This document shows positions 1 through 9,638 of a stretch of 33,318 nucleotides of DNA, one piece after another. The stretch is from NCBI GenBank assembly GCA_947311465.1, contig CAMZLN010000213.1, positions 1-33,318 on the forward strand, read 5' to 3'. The notes beneath the pieces were generated by a model, which was given only the letters and a program-made list of their open reading frames with translations, did not search any database and was not told where the DNA came from. Numbering within the stretch: position 1 is the first letter of the stretch; the number at the start of each line of letters is the position of its first letter. The position numbers and the translations under genes were made by a program. The stretch comes from an uncultured Saprospiraceae bacterium. GTDB lineage: Bacteria > Bacteroidota > Bacteroidia > Chitinophagales > Saprospiraceae.

Positions 1-968
1 CCTCCACAATTTCCACAAACAATTTCTATTCGATATCCATCAGCATCTGGAATTTCTTTAACTGCACCTTCTTCATACATATCATCAAAACTTGGCCAAC
101 CCGTTTTAGAATTAAATTTTGAATCTGATTTGAATAATGGCTGATTACATCTTTTACAGATATAAACTCCCTTTTTTTTATTATTCCAATAATTGCCAGA
201 AAAGGCTCTTTCTGTTCCTTTATTTTCTATAATGTTTTCATCAAATTTGCTAAGTTTATTATACTTTCCTTTTGTCAATACTTGATTGTTTTTAATTAAA
301 TTTTGTCCTTTCAGGAGATGTGAGAATTTTTTACGAAGTTTATCAATTTTGGGATTAATAACTGCCACACAATATCCATAATTTGGATTTTCCGCATAAT
401 AGTTTTGATGATATTCTTCCGCAGAGTAAAATTTAGTCAAAGGAACAATCTCTGTCACTATTGGATTATCCCAAACTGTAGGCGCTACATCTTTCTTCGA
501 TTTCTCTGCGATTATTCTTTGATTTTCTGATGTATAAAAGATAGCGGAACGATATTGTGTGCCATAATCTGCTCCTTGCTTATTCAATGTAGTCGGATTG
601 TGCGTGGTCCAAAAAACATCTAATAAAGTCTCGTAGCTAATAATTTTCGGATCAAATTTTATCAAGGCCACTTCAGCATGTCCTGTTTCCTTATTAGAAA
701 TATCATCATAGGTTGGGTTTTTTGTTTTTCCGCCTGTATATCCAGATTCTACAGATGCAACTCCTTCTAATTCCTCAAACACAGCTTCTGTACACCAAAA
801 GCAACCCATTCCAAAAACAGCATCATCAAGTGCCCCATATTGAATTGGTTTAGAATTAACTTGAGATTTATGTGTTGATATATCTTTTTTTGATTTAGAA
901 TTATTGGGTTTTGGTTGAGAACAAGCAAAGATTCCAATAAATAATAGAAAGCTAAGTAATTTATTCAT
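1..968 (-). CDS. msrAB: MsrA-MsrB fusion methionine sulfoxide reductase, lipoprotein (partial)
   Basis: Bifunctional reductase that repairs methionine-S-sulfoxide (MsrA part) and methionine-R-sulfoxide (MsrB part) in oxidised proteins. The start ATG is at 968. The N-terminus is a lipoprotein signal peptide with lipobox IFAC and lipidated Cys16, so the enzyme should act outside the cytoplasm. The MsrA domain covers about residues 45-210, with GCFWC at 55-59 (catalytic Cys56) and the family blocks GHAEV and GTQYRSAIFY. A linker leads to MsrB, which begins near the block GTERAFSGNYW and shows the zinc motif CKRC and then CGNC at the window edge. The catalytic MsrB cysteine lies beyond the left edge and was not seen. 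Its ATG overlaps the end of the upstream flippase gene by 8 bases (ATGAATAA), so the two are probably co-transcribed. Family assignment is secure; localisation is inferred from the signal peptide. Confidence 0.93.
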   Translation of the reverse strand, partial: MNKLLSFLLFIGIFACSQPKPNNSKSKKDISTHKSQVNSKPIQYGALDDAVFGMGCFWCTEAVFEELEGVASVESGYTGGKTKNPTYDDISNKETGHAEVALIKFDPKIISYETLLDVFWTTHNPTTLNKQGADYGTQYRSAIFYTSENQRIIAEKSKKDVAPTVWDNPIVTEIVPLTKFYSAEEYHQNYYAENPNYGYCVAVINPKIDKLRKKFSHLLKGQNLIKNNQVLTKGKYNKLSKFDENIIENKGTERAFSGNYWNNKKKGVYICKRCNQPLFKSDSKFNSKTGWPSFDDMYEEGAVKEIPDADGYRIEIVCGNCG

Positions 969-2409
969 TTTTAGTATTGATTATTGTTTTTAAATATGAA
1001 ATGTCAATCATTTTTGTCAAAATAGCAAGTATTCCTCCTAAAACCAATGATATTGAGAATAAAAATTTCCAATCAAATGTTTGAATAGAAATGTAATATG
1101 TTGTAGAAATAGTCAATATTAGAAAAATTAGAATTTTACCCATTAGTATGATATTAGTCGGAATGGAAAATATCTTTTTAGATAATAATATCATCCCAAT
1201 AGCCATAATAAATTGTGTAATCAAAGTTGCAATTGACGCACCATAAGCTTTGAATTCAAGAATTAAAAAATAGTTCAAAATGAAATTTAGTATAATTCCT
1301 ATTACAAAAATTTGGTTCATTTTTCTAATACTTCCATTTGCAGTCAACAAAGTACTATAAATGTATATAGTCGCACTCATTATAAAAGTCAAAATCAACA
1401 TTCCTAGTACCTTGCCCCAGTATTCATTTGCTTCTACATACAATAATACGGAAATATCCTTTTGAAAGAAAAACACACTGATAGAAATGGGAATCGCTAT
1501 CGCCAATATCGTTTGAAAACTAAATCTTAACAAGGGTACTATCTCCGCCTGATTTTCCTTTATTAGCCTTGCAAACATTGGTAATAAAAGTCCTGCAAAT
1601 AAAAATCCTAGCATATTTACAGCATCCAAAATCCGATATCCACCGTAATAAACGCCATTTTCATATTTTCCATTTTCCAATAGTTGATCGATCATTAAAG
1701 TATCCATCCGAGTATAAATGGTCATCATTAAAATTAATAACGCATACGGAGCACTTCGTTTTATTATTAAAATGATAAAAGCTTTATTGAATTTGAAATT
1801 TATAACTTTGATATGCTTTTTGACAAAAATAAAAATAATAAATGCCGTTATTGAAAGTGTAAAAGTTTGTGCAAACACAAACCATTCTATGACAAATTGA
1901 CCTTCAAAGCTAGGATGCCACAGTAAAATACTACAAATGAAAATAAGTAAAAGTCGATCAATGACAGAAAACAGACTATCCATCTTGTAAAATCCCAACC
2001 CCGATACATTAGAACGTAGAAAAAAGACCATAGAAATCAATACTTGATTGATAATCATGAAACCTATAAATGGAAATAAATATTCTTTATATCCAAAACC
2101 AATTGCAAATATGATTGTAATAATAGAATAGGCAAATGTTAAAAAGACCTTAGTAATAAGGATATTCGGGAAATATTTATGAATAAGTTGGCGATGCTGA
2201 GAAATATTTTTGCTATTAAAATTTTGTATCCCAAAATCATTGATGATTTGTAATAAAAATGTAAAATTAATCAAGGTGACATACAAACCATATTGCTCTG
2301 TGCCTACTACATTCTGAATTGTACGATCAATACCAAAGATGTAAAATGGCTTGATTAGCACATTTACAAAAATTAAAAAAAGAATATTTAGAAAGAAACT
2401 TCTATTCAT
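961..2409 (-). CDS. MOP/MATE-superfamily flippase (polysaccharide exporter type)
   Basis: Polytopic inner-membrane protein of 482 residues made of about 12-14 hydrophobic segments with short polar loops, typical of the Wzx/RfbX oligosaccharide flippases, which move lipid-linked sugars across the cytoplasmic membrane. The block near residues 240-275 (a TRMDTLMIDQL stretch followed by YGGYRILDAVNMLG) matches the family pattern in which the protein must transport while staying in the membrane. I chose the ATG at 2409; an in-frame TTG lies 9 bases upstream (2418) but has no support. No glycosyltransferase or other sugar gene is adjacent, so the substrate is unknown. The gene overlaps msrAB by 8 bases at its 3' end. 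A -7-type box lies just upstream at 2429-2436. A second, unrelated-looking flippase occurs at 17214-18701. Confidence 0.85.
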   Translation of the reverse strand: MNRSFFLNILFLIFVNVLIKPFYIFGIDRTIQNVVGTEQYGLYVTLINFTFLLQIINDFGIQNFNSKNISQHRQLIHKYFPNILITKVFLTFAYSIITIIFAIGFGYKEYLFPFIGFMIINQVLISMVFFLRSNVSGLGFYKMDSLFSVIDRLLLIFICSILLWHPSFEGQFVIEWFVFAQTFTLSITAFIIFIFVKKHIKVINFKFNKAFIILIIKRSAPYALLILMMTIYTRMDTLMIDQLLENGKYENGVYYGGYRILDAVNMLGFLFAGLLLPMFARLIKENQAEIVPLLRFSFQTILAIAIPISISVFFFQKDISVLLYVEANEYWGKVLGMLILTFIMSATIYIYSTLLTANGSIRKMNQIFVIGIILNFILNYFLILEFKAYGASIATLITQFIMAIGMILLSKKIFSIPTNIILMGKILIFLILTISTTYYISIQTFDWKFLFSISLVLGGILAILTKMIDISYLKTIINTKNE

Positions 2410-2428
2410 CAACAGCAAGGATTTACAA

Positions 2429-2436
2429 CAAAGATA
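2429..2436 (-). promoter_or_regulatory. Putative -7 box for the flippase-msrAB operon
   Basis: The minus strand reads TATCTTTG, matching the Bacteroidota -7 consensus TAnnTTTG, about 20 bases before the ATG at 2409. No clear TTG is seen at the expected -33 position, so this is a half-match only. Confidence 0.4.
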
Positions 2437-2543
2437 GATTATTTGTTAAAAACTTTTGGATTTTTTAAACTATCATTAACATCATTCGTAAAATATGTGT
2501 ACGTCGAAAAACGTATAAGTACAAACAAAAAAAATATAAAAAC

Positions 2544-3347
2544 ATGAAAAACATTGGATTATTAACAGCAATTGTATCTCTCTTTATTTTATTGGGATGT
2601 AATACTATGAAAAAAGCAGGACAAAATATTAATTTGTTCCCCGTCAGTCAAGATGTAGAACTTGGACAACAAGTCAGTGATGAAATAAATAGCAAGCCTA
2701 AAGAATATCCTATTCTAAATCCTGCTAAAAACAAAGAAGTTTATAAGTTTATCAATGGAATAACGAGAAGTATTTTAAAAACGGGAAAAGTCAAGCATTC
2801 CAATGAATTTAAATGGGAAGTTAAAATTATTGATGATCCTAAAACTTTGAATGCTTTTTGTACTCCAGGAGGATATATTTATGTTTACACAGGTTTGATC
2901 AAATATTTAGATTCAGAAGATGAATTAGCAGGGGTAATGGGACACGAAATGGCTCATGCAGCTTTACGTCATTCTACTCGTCAAATGACCAATATGTATG
3001 GATTGCAAGCATTGGTGCAACTGGCAACAGGAGAAGCAAGTTCAAGTCAATCTGCCCAAATCGTACAAGCTTTGGTCGGATTAAAATTTAGTAGAAAGAA
3101 CGAAACTGAAGCAGATGAAGCATCTGTTTCCTACCTATGTGGTACGAAATACAATGCCGCTGGAGCCGCTGGTTTTTTTGAGAAAATTCAAAAATCAGGT
3201 CAAGGAACACCACCGCAATTTTTAAGTACTCATCCAAGTCCAAAAAATAGAGTAAAAAATATTCACGCTAAAGCAAAAGAACTAAAATGTAGAGGCAAAA
3301 GCAAAAATGAAAGTCGTTATGCCAAAATTAAGCGATTGTTGAAATAA
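2544..3347 (+). CDS. M48-family zinc metallopeptidase, lipoprotein
   Basis: Secreted peptidase of 267 residues in the M48 family (the branch with BepA/LoiP/YcaL-like proteins, which act in envelope protein quality control). The signal peptide ends in the lipobox LLGC, giving lipidated Cys19. The zinc-binding helix HEMAH is at residues 134-138 (catalytic Glu135, ligands His134 and His138), and the third ligand is in ETEAD, probably Glu187. The preceding block NAFCTPGGYIYVYTGLI and the C-terminal THPSPKNRV are both family hallmarks, so the enzyme looks complete and active. It stands alone on the plus strand, 134 bases from the divergent flippase. A related protein that has lost the zinc ligands is encoded at 19036-19893 in this window. 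The natural substrate cannot be told from sequence. Confidence 0.92.
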   Translation: MKNIGLLTAIVSLFILLGCNTMKKAGQNINLFPVSQDVELGQQVSDEINSKPKEYPILNPAKNKEVYKFINGITRSILKTGKVKHSNEFKWEVKIIDDPKTLNAFCTPGGYIYVYTGLIKYLDSEDELAGVMGHEMAHAALRHSTRQMTNMYGLQALVQLATGEASSSQSAQIVQALVGLKFSRKNETEADEASVSYLCGTKYNAAGAAGFFEKIQKSGQGTPPQFLSTHPSPKNRVKNIHAKAKELKCRGKSKNESRYAKIKRLLK

Positions 3348-3453
3348 TAGAATCTAGGGTCATACTCAAAATAAATATTCACAACTAAAAATACTTTTCT
3401 TCAAAAATCACTTTTTGATTAAAAAATCAAGTTATTTGTAAAAATTTTCATAA

Positions 3454-5586
<2,133 letters not shown>

Positions 5587-5596
5587 AAAAGTTAAT

Positions 5597-5752
5597 CTAT
5601 GCAAACGATCCGATATAAGTCACAACACTCAAAATAATCAACAAAAAGATACTCATCCAGATACGAAAATCTCGAATAGATCCACTTTGAGAATCTGTTA
5701 CTAAACTAAAAATATGGTAAAATAAACCGAAAAGGACAAATGGTACAAGCAT
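5597..5752 (-). CDS. Small two-helix membrane protein, unknown function
   Basis: A 51-residue open frame beginning MLVPFVLFGLFYHIF and ending VVTYIGSFA. It has two hydrophobic segments (about residues 1-18 and 31-50) joined by a short polar loop containing Asp, Arg and Ser (SQSGSIRDFR). It follows pyrD on the same strand after about 56 bases and ends 10 bases from the end of ligA. An in-frame TTG at 5776 would add eight residues and is a possible alternative start. I do not recognise a family. The regular hydrophobic-polar-hydrophobic pattern and the tight fit between two genes suggest a real gene rather than chance, but this rests on composition alone. Confidence 0.55.
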   Translation of the reverse strand: MLVPFVLFGLFYHIFSLVTDSQSGSIRDFRIWMSIFLLIILSVVTYIGSFA

Positions 5753-5808
5753 AGTGTAATAATTTTGGATGTTCAAAAATATTTGTTTGCGTTGTTTGTC
5801 GTTTTATA

Positions 5809-6834
5809 TTATGATTTCAATTGGAAAGTCTGCTTAATCCGCTCAACCAAGGTTGGGCCTTCAAAAATAAATCCTGAAAATAATTGGATTAACGAAGCTC
5901 CTGCTTCCATTTTCTCAACAGCGTCTTTTGGACTTGATATTCCGCCTACGCCGATGATAGTAAGATTTCCATTTGTTTTGGTATGTATATAACGGACGAC
6001 TTCTGTAGAACGCTGCTTCAATGGTTTGCCACTCAGTCCGCCGTTGCCGATTTGGTCAATTTTATCGCTACTAGTTGTCAAATTAGATCTAGAAATAGTC
6101 GTATTTGTAGCTATAATTCCAGCAAGCTTAGTTTGTTGAACAATTTCAATGATATCATCCAATTGCTCATTTGATAAATCAGGGGCTATTTTTAATAAAA
6201 TTGGTTTTGATTTTGAGTGAGCATGATTTAGTTTTTGTAAATGCGTCAACAACTCTGTCAATGGTTTTTTATCTTGAAGTGCTCTTAGGTTGGGAGTATT
6301 TGGAGAACTGATATTTATCACAAAATAATCTACGTAAGGAAATAATTTCTGAAAACAAATTTCATAATCATCAATTGCTTTTTCATTAGGAGTGTCTTTA
6401 TTTTTTCCAATATTTCCTCCAATGACAATATTTTTATTTTGAAGTTTTTTTAGATTTTCCACTAGATAATCAACGCCAAGATTATTGAATCCCATTCGAT
6501 TGATCAAGGCATTGTCTTCGGGCAATCTAAATAATCTAGGTTTTGGATTTCCGATTTGTGGAATAGGAGTAACGGTTCCCACTTCAATAAACCCAAAGCC
6601 CATTTTGTCTAAATTTTCGATATAGTCCCCATTTTTATCAAAACCCGCAGCTATTCCAATGGGATTTTTAAAAGTCAAACCCAAAAAAGATTTTTCCAGT
6701 CGTTTGTCTTCTTTAGAACTAAAAACTCCACCAAGTCCTAGTTTTCTCATTACAGTGAAAGATTTCATTGCAATTTGATGTGCAGATTCTGGTGAAAATA
6801 AAAAAAGAAATGGTTTTATTATTAATTTATACAC
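5809..6834 (-). CDS. pyrD: Dihydroorotate dehydrogenase (quinone), class 2
   Basis: Oxidises dihydroorotate to orotate in pyrimidine synthesis, using FMN and passing electrons to the membrane quinone pool. The 341-residue length and the N-terminal amphipathic extension (about residues 1-45, including [11 protein letters not shown]) mark the membrane-associated class 2 enzyme. Visible motifs are the FMN-binding block [14 protein letters not shown] (58-71), [20 protein letters not shown] (81-100), and [11 protein letters not shown] with catalytic Ser177. The start is a GTG at 6834: the upstream regulator ends in TAG sharing one base with it (TAGTG), a classic coupled junction, so pyrD is probably translated with that regulator. 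No other pyr genes are in the window. Confidence 0.96.
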   Translation of the reverse strand: MYKLIIKPFLFLFSPESAHQIAMKSFTVMRKLGLGGVFSSKEDKRLEKSFLGLTFKNPIGIAAGFDKNGDYIENLDKMGFGFIEVGTVTPIPQIGNPKPRLFRLPEDNALINRMGFNNLGVDYLVENLKKLQNKNIVIGGNIGKNKDTPNEKAIDDYEICFQKLFPYVDYFVINISSPNTPNLRALQDKKPLTELLTHLQKLNHAHSKSKPILLKIAPDLSNEQLDDIIEIVQQTKLAGIIATNTTISRSNLTTSSDKIDQIGNGGLSGKPLKQRSTEVVRYIHTKTNGNLTIIGVGGISSPKDAVEKMEAGASLIQLFSGFIFEGPTLVERIKQTFQLKS

Positions 6835-7523
6835 TAGGCAATTTCAGATTTTAGTTTATCAAAGTCTCTTATTAATAATCGTTTTCTATCAAAAGTAAGG
6901 ATTTCATCATTTCTCAATTCATTCAAAGTAGTTGTAACTGTTTGACGAGATGTAGCAGTCAAATTTGCTATTTCTTGATGAGTTATAAATTTTCGAACTA
7001 CCATTTCATAACCAACTCTTTCTCCTTTTTCGTTCACATAGTCAATAATAAATTCGACAATTCTCGTTCTTGAATCTTTAAAAACAAGTGATTCTAAACG
7101 ACTTTCCATCTTCAATAAGCGACTTCCCATAATTTTTAGAAGAAACATATTCAAGCCATTATGATCTTTCACAAGCGCTTTCATTTCTGCTAGTTCCACC
7201 ACACAAACCGACACATTATCCATTACGTAAGCAAAATCTCGTCTTTTTTCTTCACCAGTCAATGCCAATTCTCCAAATACTTCACCTGCTCCAATAATTG
7301 CCTTAGTAATTTCTTTTCCAGAATCACTATATGCACCTATTTTCACACGACCTTTCGTAATAAAGAATATTTTATTTGAAATATCCTCGGGCCAATAAAT
7401 ATATTCACCTTTCTTGAAATGTTTAGTTATATGAGAATTATCATCAATGTTTCCCATTTTTTTAGGACAAAACAATACATCAATATTCTCTAGATACCAG
7501 AAACTTGTTTGATTATTCCCCAT
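6834..7523 (-). CDS. Crp/Fnr-family transcriptional regulator
   Basis: A 229-residue regulator with an N-terminal cyclic-nucleotide-binding beta roll (about 33-120, with GEVFGELAL at 80-88), a long dimerisation helix, and a C-terminal winged helix-turn-helix (about 178-208). In the binding pocket GEL and an Arg (RRDFA) remain, but the Ser that normally follows the Arg is Asp, so cAMP binding is uncertain. The recognition helix reads SRQTVTTTL, where E. coli CRP has RETVGR; the Glu and second Arg are replaced, so its operator probably differs from the TGTGA type. No FNR-type cysteine cluster is present (only Cys19 and Cys107). The stop overlaps the pyrD GTG by one base. A good Bacteroidota promoter lies upstream at 7604-7636. 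Target genes are unknown. Confidence 0.9.
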   Translation of the reverse strand: MGNNQTSFWYLENIDVLFCPKKMGNIDDNSHITKHFKKGEYIYWPEDISNKIFFITKGRVKIGAYSDSGKEITKAIIGAGEVFGELALTGEEKRRDFAYVMDNVSVCVVELAEMKALVKDHNGLNMFLLKIMGSRLLKMESRLESLVFKDSRTRIVEFIIDYVNEKGERVGYEMVVRKFITHQEIANLTATSRQTVTTTLNELRNDEILTFDRKRLLIRDFDKLKSEIA

Positions 7524-7571
7524 ATTTTTCTTTGATTAGAATTAATAGTTTTCAATTAGCACTATATAACT

Positions 7572-7593
7572 CAAGTAAAATTCAAGCAAAATT
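7572..7593. repeat. Two tandem 11-base repeats in the Crp-family gene leader
   Basis: CAAGTAAAATT is followed immediately by CAAGCAAAATT, differing at one base. They lie between the promoter (7604-7636) and the ATG (7523) of the Crp/Fnr-type gene. One 11-base period is close to one helical turn, so an operator is possible, but chance in AT-rich DNA is not excluded. Confidence 0.4.
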
Positions 7594-7603
7594 GTTCACA
7601 AAA

Positions 7604-7636
7604 CAAAGCTAAATGTAGCAAAAATGTTTGCCAAAA
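7604..7636 (-). promoter_or_regulatory. Putative Bacteroidota promoter of the Crp-family gene
   Basis: The minus strand shows a -33 element TTTTG (plus coordinates 7632-7636), a 20-base spacer, and a -7 box TAGCTTTG (7604-7611) matching TAnnTTTG. This is the best two-part promoter match seen in the window. It predicts a leader of roughly 75 bases before the ATG at 7523. The MITE-like inverted repeat begins only 7 bases upstream of the -33 element. Confidence 0.6.
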
Positions 7637-7642
7637 GACATT

Positions 7643-7805
7643 TAAGTAGGTGGACACATGTTTTTTCACATATCTTTTTGATATATTTTGCCCAACTCTT
7701 CAGCAAAAATACTCGCAATAATTAGGCTATTACTGTGCTTTTTCTTTTGATTTGAACAAAATCTATTTAAAAATATACACATAAAAACATATGTCCACCT
7801 ACTTA
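7643..7805. mobile_element. MITE-like element with long terminal inverted repeats
   Basis: Two 23-base arms, 7643-7665 and 7783-7805, are inverted copies with a single mismatch; the core is AAGTAGGTGGACA. Similarity continues inward with mismatches to about 7681/7767. Each end carries TA (7643-7644 and 7804-7805), as expected for a TA target duplication of IS630/mariner-type transposition, although TA also fits the palindrome itself. The 117-base interior holds no credible open frame. It fills most of the 312-base gap between the end of dnaX and the start of the Crp-family gene. Five of the arm mismatches become G-U pairs in RNA made from the minus strand, the direction of both flanking genes, so it may also work as a terminator or insulator hairpin. 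Confidence 0.6.
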
Positions 7806-7835
7806 GGAACTGTGAAAAAATCCATTTTCAAGAAA

Positions 7836-9599
7836 TCAATTCATTTCTGGACGCAAATCAAATTTCCTAACAAAATCATCAACTAATGGGTTTTTAGAAC
7901 GCATATCAATGAAAATATCTTTGTTGCTCATCATACGCTTAGGCGCAACAACTTTTTCTATTTTTTTATCCGCTTTAATAACAATATTCCTTGTCAATTG
8001 AGGTGCATCAATATTTTTTCGAATCAAATCAAAAATAACAGATTCTTCAATGATTGTACTTTCAGCAATAACATTTGCAACTTCAATAGTCAAAAGATCG
8101 CCATCAATAGATAATTTAGCAGTATTTAATGTAGATTGAACCATCTTTGAACAATGTTTTTCTGCATGTTCATCCCATATTCTCTGAACATTTTGGATGG
8201 TCAACTCTAATTTCGAAGGAGTTTGTTCTTCTTGTTCATCGGACACACTTCCAATACCGCCAATAATATAACTTTTCTTAAGTTTTGAAGAGAGTTTCCC
8301 TTTTTTATAATTTACCTTTGGCTCTGCAATTTTCTTATCAATTTCTACTGATGTTGGTGCAGGTGTGATTTTTTCTTCTACTTTTTCTTTTACCTTTTCT
8401 ACTTTTGGAGCTATTGACCCTGTTTTAGGTCTTATAGGAAATGGTTCACTTAATCTAGGATTTTTTTTTTCAGCGGATGCAGTGCCTTTTTGAAAAGCAT
8501 CTACGGTTTGATTGATATAAGCCATCCTAATCAATGTCATTTCTACATGTAACTGTTTATTTCTTGCCATTCTATAATTGACATCACAATCGTTTATAAC
8601 TCCTAACGCAGTTAGTAAAAATGAACTTGGTGTATTTTTAGATTGTTCAGTATATCTTTTTTTCAATCCATCACTCATCTCTAAAATACCCGCAGTTTTT
8701 GGATCTTTGGCTATTAAAATATTACGAATATGTTCTCCAAGACCCATGATAAAAATATCTGGCTCGAATCCATTCTTAATAATTTCATTAAAAGTTAATA
8801 AAATTTCACTTGTATTTGATGTTAATAGATTATCAACAATTTTGAAATAATATTCATAATCAAGAATATTCAAATTGCTAATCAAATCATCATAAGTAAT
8901 GGCTTTATTTACACCACTAACGATTCTATCAAATAGAGAAAGTGCATCTCTTAAAGCGCCATCTGCTTTTTGAGCAATGACATGTAACGCTTGTTCCTCA
9001 GCTTCAATCCCTTCTCTAGTACAAATTTCTTGTAAAAAGTGCACAATTTCTTTTACTTGGATTCTCCTAAAATCAAAGATTTGACATCGAGAAAGAATCG
9101 TAGGAATAATCTTGTGTTTTTCAGTCGTTGCTAAAATAAATATAGCATAAGGTGGCGGCTCTTCTAACGTTTTCAAAAAAGCATTGAAAGCTTGAGAAGA
9201 AAGCATGTGCACCTCATCAATAATAAATATTTTATACTTTCCTTGTTGTGGTTGGAAACGAACCTGCTCAATCAATGCACGAATATGTTCAACACTATTA
9301 TTCGATGCTGCATCAAGTTCTGTGATATTAAAAGAAGCATTATTATTGAAAGCTACACAAGAGCTACAAGTATTACAGGGTTCAAAATCACTGGTTCTAT
9401 CTTCACAGTTCAATACTTTGGCAAGGATTCTAGCAGTGGTAGTTTTTCCTACTCCACGAGGTCCCGTGAATAAAAACGCATGGGCCAAATGATCTGTTTG
9501 CAAGGCATTCTTCAAGGTCAAAGTAATGTGTTCTTGACCCACTACATCCTTAAAGATTCCTGGACGATATTTTCGTGCTGATACAATGAAATTTCCCAT
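7836..9599 (-). CDS. dnaX: DNA polymerase III subunits gamma/tau
   Basis: Clamp-loader ATPase and scaffold of the replicative polymerase. Residues 1-230 form the AAA+ core: Walker A GPRGVGKT (46-53), four zinc cysteines (65, 75, 78, 81), Walker B/DEVH (128-131) and the arginine-finger motif SRC (170-172). Helical collar sequence follows to about 360, then a low-complexity, Lys/Glu/Pro-rich linker and a C-terminal tau-like region with the pattern IQNVQRIWDEHAEKH, giving 587 residues in total. It lies downstream of uvrB on the same strand with a 39-base gap. A TAnnTTTG-like box (9604-9611) is close to its ATG. I see no slippery heptamer evidence for a gamma frameshift product and did not test this exhaustively. 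Confidence 0.96.
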   Translation of the reverse strand: MGNFIVSARKYRPGIFKDVVGQEHITLTLKNALQTDHLAHAFLFTGPRGVGKTTTARILAKVLNCEDRTSDFEPCNTCSSCVAFNNNASFNITELDAASNNSVEHIRALIEQVRFQPQQGKYKIFIIDEVHMLSSQAFNAFLKTLEEPPPYAIFILATTEKHKIIPTILSRCQIFDFRRIQVKEIVHFLQEICTREGIEAEEQALHVIAQKADGALRDALSLFDRIVSGVNKAITYDDLISNLNILDYEYYFKIVDNLLTSNTSEILLTFNEIIKNGFEPDIFIMGLGEHIRNILIAKDPKTAGILEMSDGLKKRYTEQSKNTPSSFLLTALGVINDCDVNYRMARNKQLHVEMTLIRMAYINQTVDAFQKGTASAEKKNPRLSEPFPIRPKTGSIAPKVEKVKEKVEEKITPAPTSVEIDKKIAEPKVNYKKGKLSSKLKKSYIIGGIGSVSDEQEEQTPSKLELTIQNVQRIWDEHAEKHCSKMVQSTLNTAKLSIDGDLLTIEVANVIAESTIIEESVIFDLIRKNIDAPQLTRNIVIKADKKIEKVVAPKRMMSNKDIFIDMRSKNPLVDDFVRKFDLRPEMN

Positions 9600-9603
9600 T
9601 CTA

Positions 9604-9611
9604 CAAATATA
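9604..9611 (-). promoter_or_regulatory. Possible -7 box directly before dnaX
   Basis: The minus strand reads TATATTTG, a TAnnTTTG match, ending only 4 bases before the dnaX ATG. If used, the transcript would be essentially leaderless. No -33 TTG is visible at the right distance, so it may be coincidental. Confidence 0.25.
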
Positions 9612-9638
9612 CGAAAATGAATTCGGAAGAGAAATTTT

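Noticed and set aside
2500-2515. Small inverted repeat TACGT-N6-ACGTA before the M48 gene
   Set aside because: Arms of only five bases with no matching site elsewhere in the window; too weak to call an operator.
3415-3430. Dyad TTGATT-AAAA-AATCAA upstream of ligA, resembling an FNR box
   Set aside because: The TTGA and TCAA halves are 8 bases apart, not 6, so the spacing does not fit Crp/Fnr operators; an AT-rich hairpin by chance is as likely.
5765-5992. Open frame of 75 codons on the plus strand across the end of pyrD
   Set aside because: Antisense to pyrD and without any recognisable feature; a shadow frame.
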